Assembly: GCF_002776525.5 (NCBI RefSeq)
Contig: NC_045444.1
Span: 30,962,442 to 31,026,441, forward strand
Source: Piliocolobus tephrosceles
Taxonomy: Eukaryota > Chordata > Mammalia > Primates > Cercopithecidae
Direction of reading: 5' to 3'
DNA: 64,000 nt
Part shown: piece after piece, positions 35,326-48,223 of the stretch
How positions within the stretch are numbered: position 1 is the stretch's first letter
How the letters are laid out: every line of letters starts with the position of its first letter
Program-made: the position numbers and the translations under genes
Notes under the pieces: generated by a model
What the model was told of the DNA's origin: nothing
Database searches by the model: none
The model's input: only the letters and a program-made list of their open reading frames with translations

Positions 35326-35577
35326 TCCCTCCCTTCCTTCCTTCCTTCCTTCCTTCCTTCCTTCCTTCCTTCCTTCCTNNNNNNNNNNCCTTCCTTCCTT
35401 CCTTCCTTCCTTCCTTCCTTCCTTCCTTCCTTCCTTCCTCCTTTTCTTTCTCCCTTCCTTTTCTTTCCTTCCTTCCTTCTCTCACTTTTTCTTTCTTTCT
35501 TTCTTCTTTCTTTCTCTCTTTCTTTCTTTTTCTTTAATTTCTTCTCTTCCCTTTCTTTCCCTTTTTCTTTTTCTTAG
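35326..35577. repeat. (CCTT)n polypyrimidine tract with assembly gap
   Basis: Uninterrupted CCTT units run to a 10-N placeholder at 35379-35388 and continue to about 35438, followed by C/T-rich degenerate repeat to 35577. The gap means the true allele length is unknown. Frames of 81 and 117 aa on both strands are translations of the repeat and include unknown residues. Confidence 0.95.
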
Positions 35578-38344
35578 GCCACCTTGATGCTGTTTCTATG
35601 ATAATAAATTTAGCTCTTCTAATTCTCTCTCCAGACTTATAACTGAGCACCACGAAGAGTGTTACTTAGAAGATAGAAATTGGATGCTATTGTGAAGATG
35701 TTGCTATTTTGGTTCATGGCCACTGCGTAAAGTTGTGCAGGTTTTGTGTGTGACAACAGCTTTCAGTCAGAGGGAGCAAATGAAGACTGAAGTCCAGATA
35801 AGACCACGCTCCACCTGTCACACATTGGAGCTGCACATGCAACAGGTACTGACTCAATAAAACAGCACATGTATTTTCTTCTATAGGCCCCTTCTGCTAA
35901 CCAAGTCATGCTCCTAGAGGGGTCCCTCTGCTGCCCGGTGGGGACCCTCTTTCTAAATAGTACCAAGGGCATTCTATGTTCTCTGAGGTTTGGTTTTTCT
36001 GTCACATTAGGATTATTATTTATATTGTTCCCTAAAACTGCACTAGGACAGAAACCCTTCAAAGAAACAGGAAGAATTTTTGGACCACAATGTGTGATTT
36101 TAGTGTAGAAAATTACAGAGGACATCTGTAGTCTGCTTAGGTAACCATAACCATCGTGTTTCCCTTTATTTGGCAAAGTTTCCTTCATTTATCATTTATC
36201 AGATTTCTGTAGCCCATTGAATGGTAGTCAACGTGATTGGGCTTCAATGAAAACATAAAATTAAGCCATAGTGTAAGATATTTTTGAAGCTATTTTGGCA
36301 TCTAATTTTCACCAAATCCCTGTATGTTCTAAGATCCTCTCAGCCTATGATGCATCCTCACGAGTTATCAATAGAGCAAAATTTAAATGCAAGTGACAAA
36401 CATACACACAGTCTAAGCATAAGCATGGGATACCATTTTTAAAAAGTGTTCAGGAATTTGGATAAAAGCTAATCTGTAAATTATCTCAAAACTGAACATG
36501 TCTTATTCACTAATTAGTTAATTTAATCATGGGACGGTCTCTGTGCTTTAGGGTTTCCTGTGTTTTGAGGTTCCTGGGTCTATATAAAGGAATTTAGTTA
36601 CTTCTGCACTGATTTGCAGTGCATTGCATAGAACAATGACAGTTATTCTCAGGAAACAAAGCCTTACTTCCATGAAATGGCACTTCTTAAAGCTGCCCTG
36701 TGATATGATTTTCTTACTAGAGCTGAACTTTTTCCTATGCAGCTTAACAAAAAGGTATTGCTAAAAGTTCTGGGCAGTAATTTAATTTGGCATGATAGTG
36801 TGATGATTAAATGGATCTATGTCACCTTTCCTTTAATTTAATGTATGGAACTGTTTTAATTTTAATAAATATTTTCTATGTAAACATTTAATTCATTGGA
36901 GTTCTAAATATTGAACTCATTCTCATTAAAATTGCACTTTAAAATCGTCTCCACTATGTCTTAATAAATCCCATATTAAAATATTGGGTTTTGTGAAGAT
37001 TGTTTTCCCCTGTGATGCATATTATTTCAAAGATTTCACTTGTAAAGCAGGTAATGAGAAGGTGGTCTTTTGGATTTTACTGTAATTTAAGTAACTCTTT
37101 TTATTAAAAACAAGTAAATACAAATGGGAAATTGGATAAACATTGAGAGTAAAATGTTTCTCAAATATGACAGAATATAATAAAGCCCCTTCCAAATATG
37201 TGTTTTTGTCCTCCTAAGCTCAAAAACATATTCTCTCTTATGAACATCTAGCTTTTTAAAATAAAATAATATAGTAGGCAGAAAAAAGAATTTTGTGTCC
37301 ATAGAGCTTTCAAGGTTTTTATGAAGATTTATTAATACATATATGCAAATATTCTTTGTTTCTATATTTTCTCCTTGTTGGCCAACTGCAAACTGATCAC
37401 TTACAATTGTACTTGAGTGTTTAGTGACCAGAAAATTTACAAATGCTGCTGCCGCCAGAAAAACTGAAAGTGCACAAGCAGATTGAAGGAAATACTACAG
37501 GCAAAAATTAGCCATCGTTAGTTACCGCTGCTAATATTGCAGAAAATTGAAATGCTTGCCTCACTGAGAATTGGAAAACATGTCTGAAGTTATCTGGAAC
37601 AATCCAAAAGACTCTTATATATACACAGATATAATCATTCTATGACATTGTGTTGTTATATTTTGCAACTATATTTTAAAATTCATTTGTACTTAATTAG
37701 ATCTAAGATAATTTTAAAAATATAATTCTAAGCTCTTCATTTGCATTTTATGACTGTATATTTAAAATCTCATAAGAAGATAAAACTTTTAGGATATGCA
37801 TGCTGGAATTTATTATTAGTTTTGTTTCCACTAGTTCGTCACTAATATAACTGTCATATTGACATTCCAGGGTTACTTTTACAAAACTACCTCACATTAA
37901 GATTTTTCCTCTGAACATGTCCTTACTAAGTCACCACTAAACCATTAGCTAATCAGTGTTTTCTTGGCTGACTGACAGGACTTGAAATTGCAATTTAAGA
38001 TTCAGTTGGAAAATATATTCATTGAAGACATACTATGTTCAATGACACTCATTTAGATCTTACAAAAAAATCAGAAATAAGTAAGAGGAATTATATTACT
38101 TAGTGAGGAAGACATATATATATCAACAATCAAAATAGCAGGCAGAATGTTCCAAATGTTCTAATAGAGGTAAAGCCATGCTACCCCATTAAGAAAACAA
38201 TTATTTTTCACTGCTACATGTATTTGTTTTTACAGGCTTTATTTATTTATTTGCCATATAATGACCTCTCTCTGTCTCTATCTTAAACATATTGGCATAT
38301 TTAAGAGCTCTTAGTCTTTCTCTATATTTCAGAAAGAATGAGAG

Positions 38345-38345
<1 letters not shown>
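35578..38345. other. Repeat-poor intergenic stretch (~2.8 kb)
   Basis: No repeat family or gene recognised. The opposite-strand frames at 35763-36188 have no domain. AT content rises after 36700. Confidence 0.45.

Positions 38346-38349
<4 letters not shown>

Positions 38350-38391
<42 letters not shown>
38350..38391. repeat. (GA)n microsatellite
   Basis: About 21 uninterrupted GA units. Confidence 0.95.
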
Positions 38392-38393
<2 letters not shown>

Positions 38394-39225
38394 CATGAGG
38401 TAAAATTTTAGAATACTTTAAAAATACGTATTCACATGTATGTGTTTAGTTTTTGTTTTTAAGGGACATCATAATTGATTTCTCCTATATATAGCTTTTC
38501 TCCCCTCTCATGCAACTAATGGCTATTGATATTTTCAGTGTTCATGCTTACAGATGACCTTATTGTGAATATCTCTGTCAAGTACATTTCCCTGACACCT
38601 GTTATAAAATGCTACAGGCTTCCATGCACATGTGACACCATATTGGAATGATCCAGTTCATTTGGCATAATGCAAATAGGTAGAGTACATGTTGCCTAAC
38701 ATATTTAAGCAGCATTATATTTTGATCAAGGGAGACTTTGGGAAGATTTTAGATGGTGTAATGTATAAAGATTCTTTCAGAGTGCTTATTATTAAAACCA
38801 ACCAACCAAAGAAATGCCATTGAAAAACATGCCCTTCTTGGTTAAAGATAATGCTGAGACATATGACAAAATATGTGTAATTAAATTAGAATTTTCACTA
38901 AGTCAGAATGCATATGGCCATAAGTAAAAGTGTGTAAGCATATTATTTTTAAAGCATTTGCACTTTTATTTGACTCTAAATCTTTCCTGAAGTATTTTTT
39001 GACTCATAAGTTTTCTTAAATGGATTAAAATGATCAAGTGGAAGAAGTTCTGTGGGAATTTTCATCTTTGAAGCATGTCCTATATATTGGGGAACCATGA
39101 AGCATTTAGCACCATTAGTATGGAACTGATAAGAAGTTCTATCTGCCACTGATTTCTCACACTGTCAGTATGGAACAGAGTTAGCATAATACAGAATAAA
39201 AACAAATTTCAAGATTAATTAAATG
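38392..39225. other. Unassigned AT-rich intergenic DNA
   Basis: Nothing recognised. Confidence 0.45.
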
Positions 39226-39337
39226 ATTTCTTTTATTTAATAAAATAGTTTTATGTGCCTACTAGGTGCAATGTCTTCGTGCTTGGTTTACTGATTTATA
39301 ACTGAATACAATCCAATTCCTGTCTTCAAAGAACTTT

Positions 39338-39341
<4 letters not shown>

Positions 39342-39378
<37 letters not shown>
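39342..39378. repeat. (CA)n microsatellite
   Basis: About 18 CA units. The preceding 39255-39340 ('gtgcctactaggtgcaatg', 'ttcctgtcttcaaagaac') looks like a worn ancient repeat start. Confidence 0.93.
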
Positions 39379-39379
<1 letters not shown>

Positions 39380-39380
<1 letters not shown>

Positions 39381-40810
39381 TTCTCAGACATGGTGCGTAC
39401 AGCCTAGCAAAGATTTTTCTCTCAGTTCAGGCATAAGGTGGTGGCCTGAAGGAGGACATAGTTATTTGAGAATACAAAGTTACAAACCAAACAATAAAAC
39501 TGCAAAATAATGTCATTTTTCACTTCTTTTAGGACTATAATTGCAGATCCCTTTTCCTTAAGAGGAATGAAAGTCGAGGAGACAGGTTATGCACAGAGGA
39601 AGATGTGTCCAATACAAGGGGCAGGCAATGAGAATCAGATTGATAGGTATACAAATGCCTAGTTTTTTTTTGCAAGCTACTAAGGTAAGTACTTAGCACA
39701 CTATCAATGTCAGATAGACAGTGAAGATAATGATCGCCAACCTTAATAAAGACCATATGACAAACATATGCTTCACCACAAATGTTACATGTTTCCTGAG
39801 CATACAGTCATGATTCTCTTACTTCCCTTTAAAGCCGTAATGTATGTATTCTATTATGGTATAGTAAGTGTTTACTTTGTATGTGACTAGATTTTATTTT
39901 ATTTTCTTCATCTTCTTCCTGGAATAACCTAACTTTTATTTTGTGTTTTTAAAACTTATGCCTTCAGTTTTCTATATATTACTTCTAACTGCTATTTAAA
40001 AAATAAAATTTAAAAACGGACTTAGTTTAATAAATGTTTCTACCTCTATAACTTATTTCTTAAATTATAGGTTTCTGGTGTCAAGAATTTCTCATTTTTT
40101 TTTTATTCGCAGGATTCAACTCAAGTAGATGGTCAATATATGTTGTTTTCAAATTATTTTTGAATAAGTATGTCATACAATCAAGTAATCAGAAGGAAAA
40201 GGAAACCCAAAATCTACTAGAAATGCACAGCTCCACTGTAATACGACGTGTTCCCAAAGCATGGTTAGTCTTAGGTCTTTCATCTTTAGGACTTAGTAAA
40301 AATGCAATCATAAACATAATAAACATCAAATAACAAATTGAGTAGACAGAAACATTAATAATATTGGATTCATAAGTTGCACTGCTATAGTTATTTATAC
40401 ACAGGGCTTAGGTTTGATTAGGTGGCATGGGATGATGCAAATGGCATTACAAATCTCTATTAATTGGGAAAGATTTCTCAAAGGATGTAGATTTTAAATT
40501 TCCCTCTAAAGGAGCTGAGTAACACAGAATGTTAGAGAAGGGACTCTTCTATGTGTGATAGCTTGTTTCCATTCATAGGTAAGAAAATATTAGGTATGCT
40601 GGAGAGGAAATGCACTTTGGTAGTTTTGTGGGAAACCTTGAAATTCATAAGTATGATTGCAATATACATACTGTGTTCAGTGACACATTAAGTTAGGGTT
40701 GGGGATACACAAGGTGACTACTCTGATGGCAACATTATGTAGGGGGAGCAATTTGAGACAGAAAGCCCAATGAGATGATGAAAAAGATCATGATGAGGAT
40801 AAATACACAC
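39380..40810. other. Unassigned AT-rich intergenic DNA
   Basis: Nothing recognised. Confidence 0.45.
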
Positions 40811-40892
40811 CATATATATATACACACACCACCATATTTTATAGATACATATATATTTGTGTGTGTGTGTGTGTGTGCGTGTGTGTGTGTGG
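40811..40892. repeat. (TA)n/(TG)n compound microsatellite
   Basis: TA/CA units followed by a TG run with one interruption ('gtgcgtg'). Confidence 0.9.
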
Positions 40893-40924
40893 CTATTTGT
40901 GATAGATCTCAGTTTATAAAATTT

Positions 40925-41090
40925 TTCCTATCTTTTTTGCTTTTAATGTTCACAAAATTGTTTAAGGCAAGTACAATACCTTTAAAGGATGAAGAAATGT
41001 GGAATGACTTATGTCAAAAGTTCAGAAACATGGAATGGAGAAGGGAACTGAATCCAGGTTTTTCTATATCCAGTCCAAAACACTTTGGAG
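40925..41090 (-). repeat. MIR SINE
   Basis: Reverse MIR blocks: 'ttcacaaaattgtttaaggc', 'ggatgaagaaatgtgga', 'gaactgaatccaggttttt'. Confidence 0.55.
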
Positions 41091-44000
41091 AGGGAGTAGC
41101 AGTGCTCAATGAGGCAGCCAGGTAAGAGGACTTTTCCAAGGGTGGTGATTCATTCATTCCTGGATAACGTGAATCTATCAGAGACAAAATGCCTTGCTCT
41201 CTTTCAGGCTCCTTCGTATTTCAAATTTGTCTATTTAGAAATATGACTAGAGGGGAACAAGAAATATTTTCATTATTTTCTTGAAATAAAACCCTGATAA
41301 TTACCAAGTTTTCTACTTCATGAAGTTGTTTGTGCCCACTGATACAAGAACTCCTACAAATTTGCACATTGTATGCTTTTCACCAATGAAAGCTTCTTAA
41401 ATAGTATAATAACCACCTAATTTTGTTAAGCATTGCTGCCAATAGGAAAGATGCATGAGTTAAGACTGGAGGATCAGACCTATGCTCTTGGGTACAGTGG
41501 CCATAATTGGAGATTTTAGCTCATGAGAGGCAGGGAATTATTGATGGCTTCAGAGTCCTAAATATATCACCATTTTCAGTAAATTGAAAAAATATACCTT
41601 AAGTTGTAGTTAAATATATGGTCACTTGATACTGTCTACACGTAGCTTCATTGGGTACAGAAAAAAAGAGCTTGCCATTGAAAATATGCTAACCACCTGT
41701 TCTTACCCAGAGTGGTCTTATTTTTATTTTTAGCTCATGTATCATCAGAATAACTGATAACTGTGTGTGTAGGCCCATCCATTCAAGAGAACAATGTTCT
41801 TCCTGATTAAGATGGTTGTAGAGAGGAGATTTGTTGTGGCCTATTATATGAGTGTGAGCTACGCTAGTCTTGAAATATTTGGTGTAGCAAGAACAGTACA
41901 TAGTTTATGGGCTCATTCTAATGGTATGCTCCTCCATCCTTCATTTTTCATTGATAGTTAAACTGTTAAAGAATCAGTTCATAAGCACCAAATTAAAAGA
42001 AGTCAACTTGAATCCACAGCGCATATGAACTGCTTTGGTTTCAACTACAATCCACTTAAATGTCTAAAAATCAAGTTTAATTTGATAACTGGTAGAGGAA
42101 ATGCTATCTCAGAACTTTAATCCGGTAAATATCATCTTCACTTTTTGGCAGACACTATCTGCAATAACGTCCAAATGAGAAAAATTCTCCTAGTCAATCA
42201 CACATTTACCAAATGATATTATGGCAAGTGAGGCGTTCTTAGTATGGATTCACCTTAACAAGTCCAAAATAAGACGAGATTTGTGCTGAGAAATAAAAAA
42301 TGAACTAATTATTCAGCATAGAATGACCAAAAATACTGCAGAAGCATTTCTTGCAATTCCAGAATTTAATAGGGTGTATTATTTATTATAAAAGATCATT
42401 GTTCTGAGTAACTTTTCCCAAGTTGTATAAGCTTGAGGATATTTGTGTTCACAATCACAGTCCTTCTGTTGGCCACCATGAGTTTAATTTTATGCCACTC
42501 TTTTGGAACTTTGTCATTTATCATGAAGTAATCGGTTAATAATTTATATGTTGGTGTTTTAGATCCTAACACCCCTTTTTGCTGATTATACAAGCGATGT
42601 TTAGGAGAAATAGAAAGCGAAACAGAATACAAGCTGAACAAAAGACAATTCAAAAAATAAGCTGATGTAAATTATAGCATTTTTAATCCATCTCATTGAT
42701 ACTGTTTAAAGATACTTCTGTAATTACTCAGATGCTTGCATGTCCTTATGCATAGTCAAAGCTGTTTATTTCACACCAAAGTATGAGCTACAGACGATTT
42801 TTCACGTTGTTTTTTTCCCCTAGACATTTAACAAAACCTGGTCACAAATAAGCTTTGGAGGAGAGTATTTTTCTTATTGGTGATTTAGGTTGGATCTGAG
42901 GAAACAAAGGGTAATTTATAACTTTAATTTACTAAAAGCATGTGAATTGAATATGCTAGGATTCAATATCGGTACTGTGCTGCTTAACTCCAGCTGTATC
43001 TGTCTTTGTGAATGGTGATTAAAAAAGGCAAATTTGCTTACATCTTTCCTTGCTGACACTGAGGTCATTGCTTTATGGGTTTGCTTTCATTTGCTCATCC
43101 ATAGTAATTTCTATTTTTGGCTACTCTTGCAAAAAATTAGATGCCCTGGATCAAAATAGATATTCTCATAGTGCAATTGTAGCACCAGGCAAAAGCTACT
43201 GTATATGGAAAAAAAAGAAGAGACAGAGGAATATGGCTGGTTTCATCATAAAATATAACCAATAACATTATGATACTTAAAATGGAGAAAACATTTCCAC
43301 ACGCTGCTCTTTGTTACCACATGAAAATGCTTTCATAATGGTTGTTCCTTGACACAAGGTCTTTATAAAAGAAATAATTTATTGTCCTACCTGTGACTGA
43401 AATAATGACTAAATCATTAAAGGAAAAGTCTAGTAGCTCTTTCAGAGTAAATCTTCCTCAACTTGCTATACTGCTAATGGTAAGCATGTTATACAGTAAG
43501 TTAGCCCGAAGCTAAGTTAAGCAGACAGATTAGGACTGTAATATAGTATCAGGACTCATAAATCAAGCTTGCTTGCAGATTTCCTTTCACTTACTGCTCC
43601 TTCTTACAGTTCAGACAAGTCATAATTACACATCAGTAGGCATTGTGAACAGAGGAATGAGCTACAACATAACGCACAATAAACCCTGTCATATAAAAGC
43701 AAACTGGATAAAATAACAGAAGCAATACTCCATTTTACAACATCACACTAAAGAATTACGCCATGCCATTGTGTATTATTTCTGATCAATCATGAATCCA
43801 TCCACAATTGACAGCTCAGTGGGCTAAAATTTACCATTGAAGAATGGTTTCCAGTTTTATTATTTTCTTGTTTGATTATACACATTGAGCACAAGACTGT
43901 GTGTGATTCTGAAAAGCCACAGGTACATAATATAACACTGCCCTGCACGCATTGCAATTAAATAAATTCTGCTAATGCTCTTTTAAAGCTTTCTTTTATT

Positions 44001-44866
44001 AGACATGCTTAAAATAATTCATACCGGATGAACTGTAAGTGGTTCTTTATTCATGTTTTATTAGTATTATAATTTTGAGTAATTATTCAGGTATTCTTGT
44101 TACCTTAGACCAAAGAGATGTTGACTCTGAAGTCTTTTCTGTTATTTTCAGGCTTAGATGATATTACCACTAAGCTCAAAGGACCCTCCTTTATCACTAG
44201 GTTTGAGCTGAACATTGAAAATGGGATTTAATGAAACATGAGCAAATATTGGTTGTTTCATTCTAATAAAACATTTAAAAGAACTAATAAATGTTAGGTA
44301 ATTGTTGAATGCTAATCTAAAATTGCTACTACCAGTTTTATTTTATACTTGGAACACAGCAGGTGGGGGTATATATTTTTTACATTATTCATCAAATATT
44401 GTTTTGAGAAGCACGAAGGTGTTTTACCTACTCCACATTCATAAGAATGTAATTATAGTTAATATATTAATGATATTAGAAATATAGAGAAAATACTTTT
44501 ACAGCCAGAGGGCAAATTATATGGTACTCTGGAATTTCCTTCCAGATGTTACTGGGTTCACATTTTAACTATTATTCCTATGTACATGAAGGAAACCCTA
44601 TTGAGAAATGAGAAGTTCACATAATGACTTTTATTTTAATTCTGTTTCTTTTAATTTTTTCCCCCACAGGATACTGTTTTGTAGATATTAGGATTTAGAG
44701 AGAAATGGGGAAATATAAGATTGCAAAGGCTAATGGGGGTGAGTGTGACTCAGTCCTATTTTACGCAAACAGTGACTTTGGAACCAAAAGTCCTAAGTTG
44801 AGGCTTGAATTGATCTAAATTCTACCATGTCCTTAAGAATCAGGGCCATGTTTTTGACGTCTGTCC
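41091..44866. other. Repeat-free AT-rich stretch (~3.8 kb), candidate regulatory DNA
   Basis: No interspersed repeat recognised over 3.8 kb. The part at 43590-44050 has clustered AT-rich homeodomain-like words ('tgatcaatcatgaatcc', 'attgacagctc', 'attgcaattaaataaa'). One copy of a ~70-bp dispersed direct repeat lies at 43027-43105. Regulatory function is a guess from composition only. Confidence 0.35.
43027..43105 (+). repeat. Dispersed direct repeat, copy 1
   Basis: It shares about 70 bp with 45317-45386, including a 30-base exact core beginning 'gctttatgggtttgc'. I do not recognise it as a known family. Confidence 0.8.
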
Positions 44867-44888
44867 ACAAATATATATATATATATAT
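44867..44888. repeat. (TA)n microsatellite
   Basis: About 10 AT units. Confidence 0.85.
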
Positions 44889-44953
44889 CTGGTGTAGTAA
44901 ATATGTTATGTTATATAATAGGTTAGGTCTCTTTTAATCTTCAAAAAAAGTGA

Positions 44954-44971
44954 ACGTGTGTGTGTGTGTGT
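44954..44971. repeat. (GT)n microsatellite
   Basis: About 8-9 GT units just upstream of a MIR. Confidence 0.85.
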
Positions 44972-44984
44972 AAAATTCCAATAA

Positions 44985-45108
44985 AATTCCAATTTTTTAT
45001 ATGGGCGATTGCTTAAGTTCACACAGCTAGTAAATGGAGAGCCCAAGATCTGAAGCCAGGCAGTACAGGTAAGTCTGCAGGTCCCTCTAGTCACCATGCC
45101 CCACTGCT
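44985..45108 (-). repeat. MIR SINE fragment
   Basis: Reverse MIR core: 'gcttaagttcacacagctag', 'taaatggagagcccaagatc' and 'gaagccaggcagtac'. Confidence 0.75.
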
Positions 45109-45316
45109 TATTATCTCAGGTCAACCCTTTGACCCTTCCCAATCATAGTAAATGTAATTCTCCTCTCCATGAAGAAGTTCCTGTCTAAATGATTGAGGTC
45201 AAAGTCTGATGCTGGGCTGTCTCACACTGGCCAGGGTAGAATGCCATGGGACCTTAAACTGAGAACATTCTACTAGAGGGACTTGGCCAGAGAGATCTGC
45301 TGGAGGATCTCTTTTA

Positions 45317-45386
45317 GGATTTGCTTGCATTTGTCCTTCCTGATACTGTGGCTTTATGGGTTTGCTTTCATTTGCTCATCATTTAG
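45317..45386 (+). repeat. Dispersed direct repeat, copy 2
   Basis: Partner of 43027-43105, 2.3 kb away in the same orientation. A few bases are missing where copy 1 has 'aggtcat'. Confidence 0.8.
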
Positions 45387-47190
45387 ATTAAAAATAAAAG
45401 TGTTTGGTTTTTCGTTTGCTTGTTTTGTTTTGTTTTTGTCCAAACGTTTTGAAAATCAGAGCTAGCCTTTTAAAAGGCTATAAACTATTTCTCCGTTACA
45501 GAGATATGGGTGCTTTCTGAATACTATAATTGAAGACTACAGTATTTTTTGGTAGAATTAGGCCAGAATAATTTCCTACATTATGGCTTGCTTTATTGAA
45601 AACATGGACATGCTTGTGCCTTTTCTGTTTTATGGCTACCCCAAAAAATATTTAATTGAAATTGAATCTACTAGTTTATTTAGGCTCCATCACTCCAATA
45701 TGTGAAGATAATGGTGAAAAATTGGTAACGGGGCACTGTGTCTAAATTAAAACACTTGGTTGATCAAATATTTGACATTCTATCTCTTATTTTCTTATTG
45801 TTGCAGTGTGACCTTAAGAGAATGAGGGAAGTCTATGAAAGCACAAGATAGGCCTAGATTCAGGAGAGGTAGAAGCCTTCATACAATTCTGAATAGAAAC
45901 TGTGTGTATATAATTAAAATTATTTAGAGTCCTGACATTATATTCTAGCAAAGAAATTTTACCTCTCTCTGGTTGTGAAGCTTTGACATCAGCTGCTAGT
46001 AAATACTGAAAGCAAATGGTAACTTTGTTACAATAAATGAAGGTTTTTTTTTTCTTTTATTCATTGTCTCAGTGAAATTAACAAAAGGTGAGTAGAAAAT
46101 GGCAATAAAGGGAGGGACACAAAGGACAATGGTCTAAAAACTGAGAGGACAGCACCTAAATATTTAAGATGCCTCTGTCTCTCTTGAGACTCATGCCCAC
46201 AGTTAATTTATTAGAAATTGCACTTAATACCAGTATTGGCAGCTGAAGTTCTGAACTGTTTGACTCCTCTTCAGTAAAGTGTGAATCAAGTCAACAATTC
46301 ATGAAATAGTTCCTTTAAAATGACAGCAGATAAGGCTTTTCCTAATAATGAAATAGGAATGTTATGACGTTCTAAAAAGTTTCAAATGGAGAAGCTAAGT
46401 AAAAAAGGATTAGTGACTGTCAATCTGTGAGGTGGTGGAGGGTAATTTTGTCTTAAACTGGAAATGTTGCTAACATCGGGAAAAATGGTACACAAAACAC
46501 TATGTGAGACATCTGTTAACTTGGTCAGCCAAATTAGAAAAAAATCTTTAAAATTTCTAAATAGTCATCACTTTTCAATGGGTATCTGTGTGGACAGCAA
46601 AACTCTATAAAATACAGTTGAAGTTCAACTGTATGAAAAAGACGTTTTGGCAATAGAAAATATCTGTTGGAAAATATGGATACTGAAATAATGAGTAATT
46701 CATAGTTGATTTGCAGTTTGGAGATTATATAAGTATATGCAGCCGTAAGGTTAAAAAGGCTTTTTCTTCCTCATTTATTTTCTTAGAAAGTGTTATTATC
46801 CAGCCTGTTTAAATGGCAACTATGCAAATTTCTTATGCTTTATAAATGTTTTACCAAAGAGTTCTCGACCAATCAATTGATTCTATTTATCTATTTTTCC
46901 TGATTGTCAGCAGATGAGTATCTAGTGAGAATGGTTCTTTTCTTCTGTGTTGGTTTGTAAAGACTGTAAATTCATTTCCTGTAGAAGTCTTTTGGGAAGG
47001 GGGAAAATAGTGACTCACATGAAAGGAATTGTTTTCTTCCCCCAGAAAGTTCTCTCTCTTCTTCATAGCTGGAATCTGGAGGACAGAAAAATATAGAATA
47101 GCTTTGGAATGAAAATATATTTAATGAAAATTTCTTAGTAGGTATTGAGAATATTTAGCATGCATTTGTGTTAATATTCATCTTAAACTG
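45387..47190. other. Repeat-poor AT-rich intergenic stretch (~1.8 kb)
   Basis: Nothing recognised beyond a short TTTTG run at 45418-45437. Confidence 0.45.
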
Positions 47191-47200
47191 TCTCCAACCT

Positions 47201-47511
47201 TTTTTTTTTTTTTTTTTTTTTTTTTTTGAGATGGAGTTAAGCACTTATTACCCAGGCTGGAGTGCAGTGTCACGACCTTGGCTCACTGGAGCCTCCGCCT
47301 CCTAGGTTGAAGCAATTCTCCTGCCTCAGTCTCCCCAGCAGCTGGGATTACAGGCACCTGCCACCATGCCTGGCTAACTTTTTGTATTTTCAGTAGAGAT
47401 GGGGTTTCACCATGTTGGCCAGGCTGGTCTTGAACTCCTGACCTCAGGGGATCCACTCACCTCGGCCTCCCAAAGTGCTGGGATTACAGGCGTGAGCCAA
47501 CGCGCCTGGTC
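47201..47511 (-). mobile_element. AluS SINE
   Basis: Reverse full-length Alu with T~27 tail, 'gttggccaggctggtcttga' and 'aagcaattctcctgcctca'. The left end of the right arm is scrambled ('gagttaagcacttattaccc' where 'gtctcgctctgtcgcc' is usual). Target duplication CTCCAACCT (47192-47200) and CTCCAACTT (47512-47520), one mismatch. Confidence 0.93.
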
Positions 47512-48058
47512 CTCCAACTTTTATTTATATAAATATCCGTAGGGGTAGGAAACTGAGATAAAGTCTTTGAAACACAGAATCGCAATTTTAGAAGGAATAT
47601 TTGAGAGAGTCATCAACATACAGATGACATTTAAAGTCAAGGAAAATGGATGTATGTAGCAAAAAGAACACACACAAAGTTCTATGGCATCCACCACTAC
47701 AAGGTTGGGAAGAGAAGGAGAAGCTAAAAAAGGTTCTGAAAAGAGCAAATAGTGAGGTGGGAGGAAACTGAAAAGAGCATGGCATCTTGGAAGCCAAGTG
47801 AGAAAAGTGCTCTCAGATCAAACATGATAGAAACTGAGAGTTTGGCACTGGATTTAGCAATATGGAGACGATGGGTGATTTGAAGAAAGGCAGCGTCAGT
47901 GATGTTTCTAGTCAAATGCCCTTCCAAGTAGGCTTGAGAGAGAATGAGAGTAGAAAAATTGGTGACAGGAAATTTGAACAACCCTTATGAGGAACACTGC
48001 TGGGAAAGGGAGTGAAGGGGCAGTAGATGGAAAGGGAAAGAGGGTGTAGAGAGAGATT

Positions 48059-48073
48059 AAGATGGAATAAATA
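48059..48073. repeat. Target-site duplication of twin-primed L1, left copy
   Basis: AAGATGGAATAAATA, repeated exactly at 48224-48238. Confidence 0.92.
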
Positions 48074-48223
48074 TCCACATTAGGTATATCTCTTAATGCT
48101 ATCCTAATGTAAATGACGAGTTAATGGGGGCAGCACACCAACATGGCATATGTATACATACGTAACAAACCTGCACATTGTGCGCATGTACTCTAGAACT
48201 TAAAGTATAATAATAATAAAAAA
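48074..48223 (+). mobile_element. Miniature L1 3' end with inverted 5' piece (twin priming)
   Basis: Forward L1PA/PB 3' UTR runs from about 48105 ('taatgtaaatgacgag', 'aacatggcatatgtatac', 'cttaaagtataataataa' and an A tail). Before it, 48077-48104 is the reverse complement of the L1 sequence that should directly precede this point ('acattaggtatatctc' against 'gagatatacctaatgt'). An exact 15-bp target duplication encloses both pieces, so they entered in one event. Confidence 0.92.

Noticed and set aside
35234..35587. Frames of 117 and 81 aa with unknown residues
   Set aside because: Translations of (CCTT)n and its complement across an assembly gap.
36576..36600. 'tatataaagg' as a possible TATA-type promoter
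   Set aside because: An isolated AT-rich word in AT-rich DNA with no initiator, CpG context or downstream gene.
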